NCBI GenBank assembly: GCA_024278755.1
Contig: JAJRSO010000061.1
Coordinates: 50,938-114,937 of the forward strand
DNA length: 64,000 nt
Direction: 5' to 3'
Source: Calditrichota bacterium
Lineage (GTDB): Bacteria > Calditrichota > Calditrichia > Calditrichales > Calditrichaceae
Shown piece after piece: positions 1-8,815 of the stretch (within the stretch, counting starts at the first letter, position 1; each line of letters starts with the position of its first letter). Below the pieces are notes generated by a model. It saw only the letters and a program-made list of their open reading frames with translations, ran no database searches and had not been told where the DNA came from. A program made the position numbers and the translations under genes.

Positions 1-1896
1 GACCCGAATGTACCCGAGCAGTCGCTGGAATCGGCCTTAACGCCGATTGCCGTAATTCCTCAGCCGAAAACGCCCGGTTATTCCGATGGTTCTGCCACAG
101 ATGAGCAGATTGCAAATGCACATTCGGCAGGCGTTTCGGAACAAGCCACACTGAAGATTAATGTGGTTGACCCGGCAAAAATTACCGGCGATGATTACAA
201 ATTGTTTTATGAATACTGGCACTATTATATGGATGTTGACGGAAAATGGAAACGCACTGCCTATCCGGATTCTGTTGCACCCGTTGCAAAAGCCGGTGAT
301 GTTTCGCCGAGTTCGTTTAGTGCCATTGCCTATACGAGTCCTACTCCGGGAACAAGGGACTTAAAATTTATCCTTGATTTAGTTTCCCCGGATTATGATT
401 ATTCGGACGGTGTTTCATTTACTTTTCCGCCCGAAGTGACCATTAACAGCGCCGAAACCGTTGTCGGTAACGGGGACGGTAATCCGCATGATGCGATTAT
501 TGACGAAGCGACCAATACGGTTACCTGGGGTTCGCCCGATACAACCGGTTTTGGCCCCTTCTCCGGTGGCGAAGTATTTACCATTAATGTGAATACGCCG
601 ACCCTTCCCTTAGACGTTGATTATATTATCTTTGACGATGGCTGGGGATTTTACTTCCTCGCTAACTATGGCCTGCCTCCCGGCGTTGTAATATTCGGTA
701 CGGGTACGGTAACCATTTCCGAAGAAGCTTATGCTTTTAAAACGGTTCCCACATGGAATCTGGAAGATGTAACCACCGGTGAAATAAAACTGGCCGGTCA
801 GGAACATATGTATACTTCCGCTGACGCCATGAGCGCACCGATTGTGGATGGTTTCCAGATTATCGTAGGCGGTAGCTATGATGCGCCTATGGATTTTTCA
901 AGCGCAATAGTTACTCGTCTTGACGGCACAACAGAAGAAGTTGGTGATTTTGGTCATGCTGGTTCCGGCATTGGCAGCTATGGCTTTTATGGCTGGGCCG
1001 CCTCTGCACGTTCCATCGATGCAGAAGGCCATGGTACAACCGATCTGAATACACTGATTAAGGACTATGAAATTCGCTGGACAGGTGAATTTGATACCAC
1101 CGATGTTGGTGGCGTCACTATCATTACGGTGAAAGACGGCACGGGATCAATGGCGTATTTAAGCGGCGCCCGCGGTTACAGCTTAGCGGATCATCCGTTT
1201 AATCCCAATCCGGGAACGGACGCTCCGTTTATGGTGCGTGTTCCGTTTGAGGTATGGAATGTAGATGATAATGTTCAGATAAATATTAATATCTACGATC
1301 GTAAAGGTGACCCGACGACAGGTGAATTCCAGGCATGGAATCCGCATGACAGGATGTACACCAACTTCATCAATACGCCTTATAGTGATGATTTAGCTAC
1401 GGTTTCCGGCGCGCTGGATGAGCAGACCTGGAACCTGGTATGGTGGGATTCTGAATTAGCAAAGGGAGAGAAAGTTTATATTAAATACGCCAATCCGATT
1501 ATTATCGGATCGGATGAATTTTCATTCTCAACCGCTGGTTTAGGTGAATCCTTCAGCGAAGACAGAGTGGCTGAAGATGTTGGTAATGTGGGTGTATTCC
1601 CGAATCCGTATTATGCATACAACCCGGCAGAACCCAATCGTTTCACCAGGTATGTTACGTTTAATCACTTAACACCTACAGCAACCATAAGAATCTTTGA
1701 TTTAGCGGGAGCACTGGTGCGTAAATTAGATAAAGACGACCCGAGTCAGTTCCTGCGCTGGGATTTACGCAACGAATCTGATATCCCTGTCGCAAGCGGC
1801 ATTTATATTGCGCATATCGACATGCCCGAAGCGGGTAAGACCAAAATACTTAAGGTCTTCATCGTTCAGGCACAAGAAATGCTTAAGTTTTATTAA
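1..1896 (+). CDS. Secreted protein with C-terminal FlgD/T9SS-like domain (5' end outside window)
   Basis: Reading frame 1 is open from the first base, so this is the 3' part (about 631 codons) of a longer gene; the ATG at 163 is internal. The protein is rich in Gly, Asp, Thr and aromatic residues, as in extracellular beta-sandwich proteins. The last ~100 residues begin with VFPNPYYAYNP and continue through an IRIFDLAGALVRKL strand and an ASGIYIAHI strand. That is the usual build of the FlgD-like/type IX secretion C-terminal sorting domain found in FCB-group exported proteins. It is followed 42 bp later by a PorV/PorQ-like gene, which fits an exported protein and its outer-membrane helper. Substrate or function of the rest is not recognisable. 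Confidence 0.75.
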   Translation, partial: DPNVPEQSLESALTPIAVIPQPKTPGYSDGSATDEQIANAHSAGVSEQATLKINVVDPAKITGDDYKLFYEYWHYYMDVDGKWKRTAYPDSVAPVAKAGDVSPSSFSAIAYTSPTPGTRDLKFILDLVSPDYDYSDGVSFTFPPEVTINSAETVVGNGDGNPHDAIIDEATNTVTWGSPDTTGFGPFSGGEVFTINVNTPTLPLDVDYIIFDDGWGFYFLANYGLPPGVVIFGTGTVTISEEAYAFKTVPTWNLEDVTTGEIKLAGQEHMYTSADAMSAPIVDGFQIIVGGSYDAPMDFSSAIVTRLDGTTEEVGDFGHAGSGIGSYGFYGWAASARSIDAEGHGTTDLNTLIKDYEIRWTGEFDTTDVGGVTIITVKDGTGSMAYLSGARGYSLADHPFNPNPGTDAPFMVRVPFEVWNVDDNVQININIYDRKGDPTTGEFQAWNPHDRMYTNFINTPYSDDLATVSGALDEQTWNLVWWDSELAKGEKVYIKYANPIIIGSDEFSFSTAGLGESFSEDRVAEDVGNVGVFPNPYYAYNPAEPNRFTRYVTFNHLTPTATIRIFDLAGALVRKLDKDDPSQFLRWDLRNESDIPVASGIYIAHIDMPEAGKTKILKVFIVQAQEMLKFY

Positions 1897-1937
1897 TGGC
1901 CAATTGTGAATCAAGTATAAGTAAAGGGAGACCTATA

Positions 1938-2975
1938 ATGATAAAGAAAAAAACACTTAGCGGATTTGTACTCTTCGCTATAATATTAATGATGACGTAC
2001 ACTGCGGGCATCGCCGGTGATACAGACCGGATTGGTACTGCAGCGGGTGTTCAGGTTCTGGTTCCAACCGGGGCCAGAGATATATCCACCGCAGGTTCGA
2101 ATATGGCTTTTACCAGCGGTATCCATGCCATTCATTGGAATCCGGCTGGATTATCCAGAATGCAGAATTCAGCCGCAGGACAGTTCTCTACGATGACTAT
2201 TTTTAATGACATCAAGGTTAATTATCTTGCAGTAGGCGCTAAAATGGGCGGTCTCGGTGATTTTGCGTTTAGCATTAAAGCATTTGATTTTGGTGATATA
2301 CCTATTACAACGCGGGAAGATATGGACGGCCTTAGCGGCTCTACTTTCTCTCCCACATTTGTAACAACAACCTTAACCTATGCTAACAGCCTGACCAACG
2401 CGATTCGTGTGGGAGTGAATGCAAAGTTTGTCTATGAAAGTATTCCTTCTGCATCGGCAAGCGCTGTTGCTTTTGATATCGGCCTTCAATACGATGGTTT
2501 GGCCGGCATTGAAGCGCTGTCTTTTGGCGTGGCAGTGAAAAACATCGGTAGCGGTTTAAATTATACCGGTTCCGGTTTAACCAGCGAAGTTCTTGATGCC
2601 TCCGGACGTTCGGATTTTCTGAGCCGTGAAGCTTCAACGAATGACCTGCCGGCTTCTTTTGACATCGGTGTTGGTTATAAACTGGCAATTGATGAAAAAA
2701 GCAACATGCTTCTGTCTTCGGCATTTGTCAATAATAACTTTGGCTATGACGAGCTCAGGTTAGGTGCGGAATATAGTTTTAATAACTTTATATTCCTGCG
2801 CGGTGGTTACAATTATGGTGTTGAGCAACCAGCAGACGATCAGCTGTATACTTTTTCTCTGGGTGCAGGCATTAACTACAATCTCGGTGGCGTCAATCTG
2901 GCTATCGATTATGCGTACCGCGACTCACAGTTTTTTGATGCAAACAACATGTTTGGATTAACACTTGGTTTCTAA
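1938..2975 (+). CDS. PorV/PorQ-family outer membrane protein
   Basis: A 345-residue protein with an N-terminal signal peptide (basic MIKKK, then a hydrophobic stretch to about residue 27). A typical PorV/PorQ-family start follows: a GARDISTAGSNMAF-like segment and an HWNPAGL motif. The rest alternates amphipathic strands and ends in LTLGF with a terminal Phe, as expected for an outer-membrane FadL-like barrel. The frame is open from ATG 1896, but ATG 1938 is preferred because it has an AAGGGAG Shine-Dalgarno sequence and puts the signal peptide at the N terminus. In the family PorV acts in type IX secretion, but many paralogues have unknown roles. A second relative lies at 11184. Confidence 0.85.
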   Translation: MIKKKTLSGFVLFAIILMMTYTAGIAGDTDRIGTAAGVQVLVPTGARDISTAGSNMAFTSGIHAIHWNPAGLSRMQNSAAGQFSTMTIFNDIKVNYLAVGAKMGGLGDFAFSIKAFDFGDIPITTREDMDGLSGSTFSPTFVTTTLTYANSLTNAIRVGVNAKFVYESIPSASASAVAFDIGLQYDGLAGIEALSFGVAVKNIGSGLNYTGSGLTSEVLDASGRSDFLSREASTNDLPASFDIGVGYKLAIDEKSNMLLSSAFVNNNFGYDELRLGAEYSFNNFIFLRGGYNYGVEQPADDQLYTFSLGAGINYNLGGVNLAIDYAYRDSQFFDANNMFGLTLGF

Positions 2976-3000
2976 ACAATAAAAATCAAGGTGAGTATAA

Positions 3001-3031
3001 AAGCCGCTCCGTTTTCGGGGCGGCTTTTTTT
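3001..3031 (+). terminator. Rho-independent terminator after the PorV-like gene
   Basis: GC-rich hairpin AAGCCGCtCC / GGgGCGGCTT with a short TTTTC loop followed by a run of seven T. It begins 26 bp after the stop codon at 2975. Confidence 0.85.
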
Positions 3032-3415
3032 GTTTAAATATAATTTGTCTAAGAAGAGAGCAAAATAACCAAGTTCTAATAGTTCTTTCAGGGTAAAAAT
3101 AAACGGCCGACGAGTCAATTGGACGTATTAAAAAAATATTTAGGCCCCTGTGAGTAGGTGTAAATACAAAAAATCCACTGATTCAACGCGTAAAAACCGG
3201 CATAAAAAGAATACTTTAAAAAGAGGGGCGATTTTTTCGTAGGCTTATAATTATGTTTTGCTGATTCTATCCTTTTCTTAAAATAAAAACACAATTGTTT
3301 CGTATCTGTTTTTAAACAGCCATTGACTGATTTTGGTCTAAACGTGAAGATCCTATAACGCAGCTAATTTCTAAAATTAACGCAACTATTTTTGATCTGA
3401 CACTAAAATAAGGAT
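3032..3415. other. AT-rich intergenic stretch, nothing recognised
   Basis: About 380 bp between the plus-strand terminator and the end of the minus-strand TonB receptor gene (convergent). No ORF with a ribosome binding site, tRNA or clear hairpin was found. Confidence 0.5.
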
Positions 3416-5593
3416 TTAATATCGTAAAGAAAGAGAGGCTTGTAGATACCGTTTCTTCAGGTAGTAATATTTAAATCCGCTATTGTCAAAAATGTTTTTA
3501 GCGGAAATTTGTGCGTTAATTTCCAAGGTTTTAAAAAGATAATGTTTAAAGCCGAGGGAAATATCCATGTCATAAAAGGGTTTGATTTTTCTCGTATGAA
3601 TTTTATTTAGAGAATCATAATACCATGCGCTGCTTACACCTTCATAAAAAAGAGTGGAAGAAAGGTAAAATCCGCTTGGAAGGACAAAACCAGAGTAAAA
3701 ACCGGAATTGCTTTTTGGCTTGTAAGCATATAATAGCGGATTGTCAATATTCAGGAAAATAAAGGAAGCGCCACTGTAAAAATATCTAAAAATATTGTTA
3801 AACCTAAAAGAAGCTTCAAAGCCGAAAATAGTTGCCCGCCCCTGTTGAACCAGAGCCATAATGGCATCAAACGGACGCTGAATAATACTATTGTATATGG
3901 TACGAGAGAAAAGCCCTGCACGAAACTCCATATTATGATAAATAGCATTTGATGGAAAGTATTTTGTTGAAAGGCCGCCTTCCATCGAACGGCTGAATTC
4001 GGGTTCTATACGCGTAAAAGAACTATCGTTTCGTGAATTGTCGGCTATATCTCGGCTGTATGCTTCCTGAGTTAAGGATGGATATTTCACATTTCTACCA
4101 TAGTTTAAATAGGGACTGATTTGCCAATGTTCCATAGTATAATTTATTTGAGCGCCAATCATATTAGTAAAAGCGCTATTGCCGGAAGCAGGAAAATCAC
4201 CGCGTAAACCGATGAAGGTTTCCCATGAAAGATTTGAAATCTTGTCTAAACGATCTCTATAAGAAAAGACAGCCGCTGTAGTTAATCGGTTATCATATAT
4301 ATAGGCATGATATAAATTACTTTGCCAATTGATATCTTTTACCTTTGAATCGGTTTTTAAATCACTATGCATATATTCGGTTAAAAATTGTATGTTTGCA
4401 TCTCTAACCTTTATCTTTTTTGCAACGCGTATGAAAAGTTGATTTGATTCGTAAGAAGAAATATACCGGCTGCTTCCGGCTGGTTTACGTTTAATACGGT
4501 TAATGGAATAGTGTTCACTTATCTGTAACTGAACGTTATCGAGAGTAAAGAAACTACCGGAATATGCGCTGGTAGCAAGATAATTTTTATAGCTGCTTTC
4601 CCAGAGCGGTTTTTTATAATCAAAGGAATAGTTAATAAATTTTGTGCTTATTCGTCCGTTCTTTAACAAATAATTTACACTTAAATGATGATTTTGTTTG
4701 GTCGTTTTAATACGGGTGTTTTTGGATTTAACGGAGTATCGTTCGCCGGGGAAATATTCTATTTCCGGATTAAATGAACTGAATTGGAAAAAATATCCGA
4801 CATATGAATGTTTTGTTAAGGGCAGGGAAAAGCTGCCTGTAAGGTAACGGGTATCAAAGCTACCGATTTTTGTTTTTAAGAAAAAAGAAGTGTTTAAACT
4901 TTGCCGTGTGGTAATATTTACGATGCCTCCAAACGCGCCGTTACCAAGCAGAGCCATCCCATTCCCTTTAACAACTTCAAGACGCTCAATATTTTCTATG
5001 GGAATTATGGAAAGATCGGCAGAATTGTCAAAACTCAGTGCATTTATTAAAACACCGTCAAGATATACATTAACTTCATCGGAATTACTGCCCCTAATTT
5101 GAATCTTTCGTCCATCGAGATCGTTGCCTTCTATGCGTACGGCGGCAATTGGCTTTAAAAGGTCGCTCAGTTCATTACTGCCGCTCAATTGGATATCTTC
5201 CGCTTTGATAACATCTTTTGCATGCGGAATATCTTCATGTAACAGATCGCTTCGATTACCGGTTACAATAATAGTTTGCCCTAAATGCATTTTCTCAGGT
5301 TGTAGGTAAATGACAGATTTGTTTTGGAAATCGTTTAACGCAGCGGAAAAGTCTTTATATCCCATATAGGAAATTTTTAAAGAATCATCCATAGAAATAA
5401 ATGCTATTTTAAGACGAAAATATCCTTCGGCGTCCGTACTGGTTCCAATTTTCTTTTCATTAAGAAAAACATTTGCACCAGCCAGCGGATTTTTAGTGAA
5501 AGCGTCAAAAATCCGGCCGGAGATTACAAGACTCTGAGACCGGGATGGAACAAAAAGTATAAAGGTCAAAAACCAGATTAAAAGAATGTTCAT
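3416..5593 (-). CDS. TonB-dependent outer membrane receptor
   Basis: A 725-residue protein with a signal peptide (MNILLIWFLTFILFVPSRSQ). A carboxypeptidase-regulatory-like beta-sandwich follows at about residues 22-100 (SGRIFDAFTKNPLAGANVF ... TDAEGYFRL). Next come a plug domain (about 115-230, with an IQIRGSNSDEVNVYLDG core) and a long beta-barrel ending in an aromatic Tyr. It should move a substrate across the outer membrane using TonB energy; the ligand cannot be read from sequence. The open frame extends to 5707, but that would overlap the upstream lipoprotein gene and bury the signal peptide. ATG 5593 (or in-frame GTG 5602) is therefore chosen. It lies 19 bp downstream of the lipoprotein gene, probably in one operon. 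Confidence 0.88.
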   Translation of the reverse strand: MNILLIWFLTFILFVPSRSQSLVISGRIFDAFTKNPLAGANVFLNEKKIGTSTDAEGYFRLKIAFISMDDSLKISYMGYKDFSAALNDFQNKSVIYLQPEKMHLGQTIIVTGNRSDLLHEDIPHAKDVIKAEDIQLSGSNELSDLLKPIAAVRIEGNDLDGRKIQIRGSNSDEVNVYLDGVLINALSFDNSADLSIIPIENIERLEVVKGNGMALLGNGAFGGIVNITTRQSLNTSFFLKTKIGSFDTRYLTGSFSLPLTKHSYVGYFFQFSSFNPEIEYFPGERYSVKSKNTRIKTTKQNHHLSVNYLLKNGRISTKFINYSFDYKKPLWESSYKNYLATSAYSGSFFTLDNVQLQISEHYSINRIKRKPAGSSRYISSYESNQLFIRVAKKIKVRDANIQFLTEYMHSDLKTDSKVKDINWQSNLYHAYIYDNRLTTAAVFSYRDRLDKISNLSWETFIGLRGDFPASGNSAFTNMIGAQINYTMEHWQISPYLNYGRNVKYPSLTQEAYSRDIADNSRNDSSFTRIEPEFSRSMEGGLSTKYFPSNAIYHNMEFRAGLFSRTIYNSIIQRPFDAIMALVQQGRATIFGFEASFRFNNIFRYFYSGASFIFLNIDNPLLYAYKPKSNSGFYSGFVLPSGFYLSSTLFYEGVSSAWYYDSLNKIHTRKIKPFYDMDISLGFKHYLFKTLEINAQISAKNIFDNSGFKYYYLKKRYLQASLSLRY

Positions 5594-5612
5594 TGTTTTC
5601 ACAATACAAATC

Positions 5613-6296
5613 TCATTTAAAACGTTTACGAATGGAGTATCCTTCATAATCCTCGACATAGATATAGTAGAAAAAACCGCGCGATATAAGCGTCCAGTTA
5701 CCTTCAAGCGCTATAGGTACGAAAACCGTATATTCTGCGCTTATAGTAGAGGGATAGGACCGAACGGTTAATACAAGATCCAACTGTTTATATACATGTT
5801 CTCCATCTTTTTCATAAAAAAAACTACCTCTTACCAGACGAATATCATAATTCCCTTGATAATCATGTAAAAAAACATGGCACATAAGTCGGCGTGTGTT
5901 TAAATAAGTAGAAACATAAGAACTGTCAATTACCGGCGCTGCATAATCCAAAGAAATGTCGCGTTGTATATCTTCCTGATAAATAATGAAGCTATTGGTA
6001 TATGGTAGATAATTTTTAGCGGAAACATTAACGGAAACAGGACGGTTTCGTTCATCGTCGGTTTTTATTTCATGAATAATTCGAAAGGCGCCAAACACAT
6101 CGGTATAGGTTTTTTGGTTGCCGATCTCAACCAGGGCACTATCTACATAATCACCGGTAAAAGTATTTTGTACCGTACCGTAAACGGCAATGGAATTATC
6201 GGGAAGAGAGACATCATATTTATAGCCGATATATTGTTCACAGTTGGATACTAAAATCAGGAATAAAACAAGAAAGATAAGAGAAAGGGGTTTCAT
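5613..6296 (-). CDS. Lipoprotein with carboxypeptidase-regulatory-like domain, partner of TonB receptor
   Basis: A 227-residue protein. MKPLSLIFLVLFLILVSNC is a lipoprotein signal peptide with a VSNC lipobox. Residues ~35-75 (IAVYGTVQNTFTGDYVDSAL ... DVFGAFRI) look like a carboxypeptidase-regulatory-like or TonB-receptor N-terminal beta-sandwich. The remainder is beta-rich with no known motif. The frame is open to 6323, but ATG 6296 gives a clean signal peptide. It lies directly upstream of the TonB receptor, so it may be a surface lipoprotein working with it, by analogy to SusD-like partners, though it has no SusD similarity that I can see. Function unknown. Confidence 0.7.
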   Translation of the reverse strand: MKPLSLIFLVLFLILVSNCEQYIGYKYDVSLPDNSIAVYGTVQNTFTGDYVDSALVEIGNQKTYTDVFGAFRIIHEIKTDDERNRPVSVNVSAKNYLPYTNSFIIYQEDIQRDISLDYAAPVIDSSYVSTYLNTRRLMCHVFLHDYQGNYDIRLVRGSFFYEKDGEHVYKQLDLVLTVRSYPSTISAEYTVFVPIALEGNWTLISRGFFYYIYVEDYEGYSIRKRFK

Positions 6297-6326
6297 AATT
6301 GTACCATATGAAATTATAAACAATTT

Positions 6327-6351
6327 AAAAGGGCAATATTACTGCCCTTTT
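6327..6351 (-). terminator. Hairpin terminator after the ABC exporter operon
   Basis: Inverted repeat AAAAGGGCA / TGCCCTTTT with a 7-nt loop and T/A-rich flanks, 38 bp beyond the stop of the ABC permease (minus strand). It separates the ABC operon from the lipoprotein/TonB pair, so the latter should have its own promoter. Confidence 0.65.
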
Positions 6352-6388
6352 AAAAGTCTAATATATTAATGTATAAAAGTCAAAGCGC

Positions 6389-7654
6389 TTATTTATAACT
6401 AAACCATTTAATAATCTCCGGGAAGGTAGGACGTTTGCCATACATTAAAATACCCACTCTAAAAATCTTGGAAACAATCCAAATAACCGCTATTGTTGAA
6501 AATATCAAAATCAGGATGGAACCGGCTATTTCGATAAACGGCGGATTGGAAATATTAATTCGGCCGAACATCATGATAGGTGAGAAAAAAGGAATCATTG
6601 ACATAATGGTAATGATGGAGCTGTTGGGGGATTTTACTAACATTCCCAGCATCATCAGTGGTACAATGAGGAACATAATCACCGGAAAAATAAGCTGTTG
6701 CGCTTCCTGGTCGGTATTGACAATGGAGCCAATCGCCGTAAACAGGGCGGAATAGAAAAGGTAACCTAATAAATAAAAAATAACGAAATAAATGAAAATA
6801 CCGGGTTGAAAGTTGAAATATTTTGTTGATATAGGCAAAACATTTCCGCCATACAGGACCATAGCAATCCCGAATAAAGCCCAGATGATATACTGGGTCA
6901 TGCCGACAGAGCCGTGCCCTATTATTTTTCCGGCCATCAACTGAAAAGGGTTTGTACTGCCTAAAAGTACTTCGATAATTCGCGAGCTTTTTTCTTGGAT
7001 AATGCTACGCATAATGGTGCTGCCATACATAATCAAAGTCATATACAAAATCATTATAAGAATAAACGTACTAAAATATTCACTCTGGAAACCGGTCTCA
7101 CTTTCCTCGCCTTGTTTCGTGATTTTTGTTGTAGTCATCACCAGGGGGCGAGAAAGTTCCTGAATAATATCCGGATCCAAACCGGATTTCTTAATGCGCC
7201 GATCGATTACAATTTTTCCTATAGCGTTGCGGAACGATTTGTTAAGTACATAATCGGAAACACTCATAGCGAAAAAATTAACCTTTCCGGAATCAGACAC
7301 ATTTGCAGGAATAACCACCAAAGCGTCAATTGAATTATCTTGAATAAGTTTTTTCTGACTATTAAGTAAATCCTCCGAATGCATTGTTTTAGTTGGCACC
7401 TTAACAAGATTAAATTGTTTCTCGCCTGTACTCAGTGTATCGTTAAGGGCTTTTTCAAGGTCATTAAAAATATAGCCGGTATGGTCTATTACATTCGTTT
7501 TAACGACGTCTTCACTTTTCAGTTGCATGATTAAAGAGGGAACAACGCCCATAGCTATCATCAACAGAGGCGTGAGCAGGGTTATAAAGATAAAACTTTT
7601 TTTAAATACCGTTTCTTTATATTCTCGTTTAATTAAGGCCCATATTTTATTCAT
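6389..7654 (-). CDS. ABC-2 type exporter permease (NatB-like)
   Basis: About 421 residues. An N-terminal membrane helix (residues ~20-40) is followed by a ~150-residue extracytoplasmic domain, then five or six hydrophobic helices in the C-terminal half (from STFILIMILYMTLIMYG onward). This is the layout of NatB/ABC-2 permeases. Such proteins pair with an ATPase to export Na+, drugs or lipids; the substrate here is unknown. Two start codons are possible (7660 and 7654). The GGAGGG Shine-Dalgarno sequence lies 7 nt before ATG 7654 and only about 1 nt before ATG 7660, so 7654 is used. The gene overlaps the end of the ATPase gene, showing translational coupling. Confidence 0.85.
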   Translation of the reverse strand: MNKIWALIKREYKETVFKKSFIFITLLTPLLMIAMGVVPSLIMQLKSEDVVKTNVIDHTGYIFNDLEKALNDTLSTGEKQFNLVKVPTKTMHSEDLLNSQKKLIQDNSIDALVVIPANVSDSGKVNFFAMSVSDYVLNKSFRNAIGKIVIDRRIKKSGLDPDIIQELSRPLVMTTTKITKQGEESETGFQSEYFSTFILIMILYMTLIMYGSTIMRSIIQEKSSRIIEVLLGSTNPFQLMAGKIIGHGSVGMTQYIIWALFGIAMVLYGGNVLPISTKYFNFQPGIFIYFVIFYLLGYLFYSALFTAIGSIVNTDQEAQQLIFPVIMFLIVPLMMLGMLVKSPNSSIITIMSMIPFFSPIMMFGRINISNPPFIEIAGSILILIFSTIAVIWIVSKIFRVGILMYGKRPTFPEIIKWFSYK

Positions 7655-8552
7655 TATCATTCCCTCCGGCTAATTGCAGAAAAATTTCATTCAAACTGGA
7701 TTGTCTGCTGAGCAGGCTGTGAATTTTAATATTCGGTAACAAATCCGTCAGCAATTCATTGGGCGTAAATCCATCGTGTAGTTCAATTTCAGCGGAATTA
7801 GGATAATCATGAATACTTTTTACCGCTTTGCTTTTTTGGATATACTGAACATCTACGCTGTATTCCAGCCTTAACGAGTTCTTCCCGTATTGTTCACGGA
7901 TTTGATTGATAGGCCCATCCAAAACCTTTACGCCCTTTTGGATCATTAAAATATCATCGCAAAGTTTTTCGGCGGCTTCCATCATATGGGTAGAAAAAAT
8001 AATGGTTTTGCCGCTGCTTTTGATTTCCAGCATAATGTCTTTAATCAGGTTTACATTTACCGGGTCCAGTCCGGAAAAAGGTTCATCCAGGATAACAAGT
8101 TCGGGGTTGTGCAGGATGGTGGAAGCAAATTGTAGTTTTTGCTGCATTCCCTTGGAGAGTTCTTCAACCTTTTTATCGGCCCACTCGCTCAGCTCCAGCT
8201 TTTCCAGCCATTCGTAGGCCAGTTGTTTTCCCCGCGTCGCCGGTAATCCGTGCAGTTCCGTAAAAAAGGTCAGCAGTTCACGCACTTTCATTTTTTGAAA
8301 AATGCCGCGTTCTTCGGGTAAATAGCCGATTTTCGATTTTGTTTTATCACCGATGGGTTCGCCGAAGAGAGAAATCGTTCCGGAATCGGGAATTAAAATA
8401 TTCATAATCATACGGATGGTGGTAGTTTTCCCGGCGCCGTTAGGGCCAAGCAAACCGTATATCTTACCGGGTTCAACTTTAAAACTTACCTTATCCACGG
8501 CCTTAAAATTACCGAAGGATTTACAGATATCATCTACGTCAAGAAGCGCCAT
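7647..8552 (-). CDS. ABC transporter ATP-binding protein (NatA-like)
   Basis: A 301-residue ABC ATPase. Walker A is GLLGPNGAGKTTT (about 34-46), the signature is LSKGMQQKLQ, Walker B is LVILDEPFSGLDP, and the switch His is in FSTHMM. The ~80-residue C-terminal extension after the nucleotide-binding domain is typical of the NatA/DrrA group that works with ABC-2 permeases. A GGAGTTAAT Shine-Dalgarno precedes the ATG at 8552. The stop overlaps the start of the permease gene, so the two form an export complex in the inner membrane. Confidence 0.92.
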   Translation of the reverse strand: MALLDVDDICKSFGNFKAVDKVSFKVEPGKIYGLLGPNGAGKTTTIRMIMNILIPDSGTISLFGEPIGDKTKSKIGYLPEERGIFQKMKVRELLTFFTELHGLPATRGKQLAYEWLEKLELSEWADKKVEELSKGMQQKLQFASTILHNPELVILDEPFSGLDPVNVNLIKDIMLEIKSSGKTIIFSTHMMEAAEKLCDDILMIQKGVKVLDGPINQIREQYGKNSLRLEYSVDVQYIQKSKAVKSIHDYPNSAEIELHDGFTPNELLTDLLPNIKIHSLLSRQSSLNEIFLQLAGGNDNE

Positions 8553-8751
8553 ATTAACTCCATTGAATTGTGGTTTAAAATACTGAAAAAAGTTATGTGT
8601 CAGGATACAACAAAAAGGATCAAATATTCAAGAACTACGTAAAAAAAAATAAAAAGGTTGCAGACGAGCGCTCCTTGGCTTTTATGAAATTTCGGCAGGA
8701 ATAAAATGCAGGTAATAATAAATACTCCCGTTTTGCTTAAAATTTGTCGTG

Positions 8752-8780
8752 TTGAATTAACTACCGCTTTTAAGTAACTT
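8752..8780 (+). promoter_or_regulatory. Possible sigma-70-like promoter upstream of the amidase
   Basis: TTGAAT (8752-8757) and TAACTT (8775-8780) are separated by 17 bp, about 35 bp before ATG 8816. The -10 box is poor, so this is a weak prediction. Confidence 0.25.
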
Positions 8781-8815
8781 ATAAATTATTATAGTTAGAA
8801 AAGAAACGAACAAAC

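Noticed and set aside
2383..2724. 113-codon minus-strand ORF inside the PorV-like gene
   Set aside because: Antisense to a clear gene; low-complexity composition.
5594..5707. N-terminal extension of the TonB receptor frame
   Set aside because: Overlaps the upstream lipoprotein gene and buries the signal peptide; true start is near 5593.
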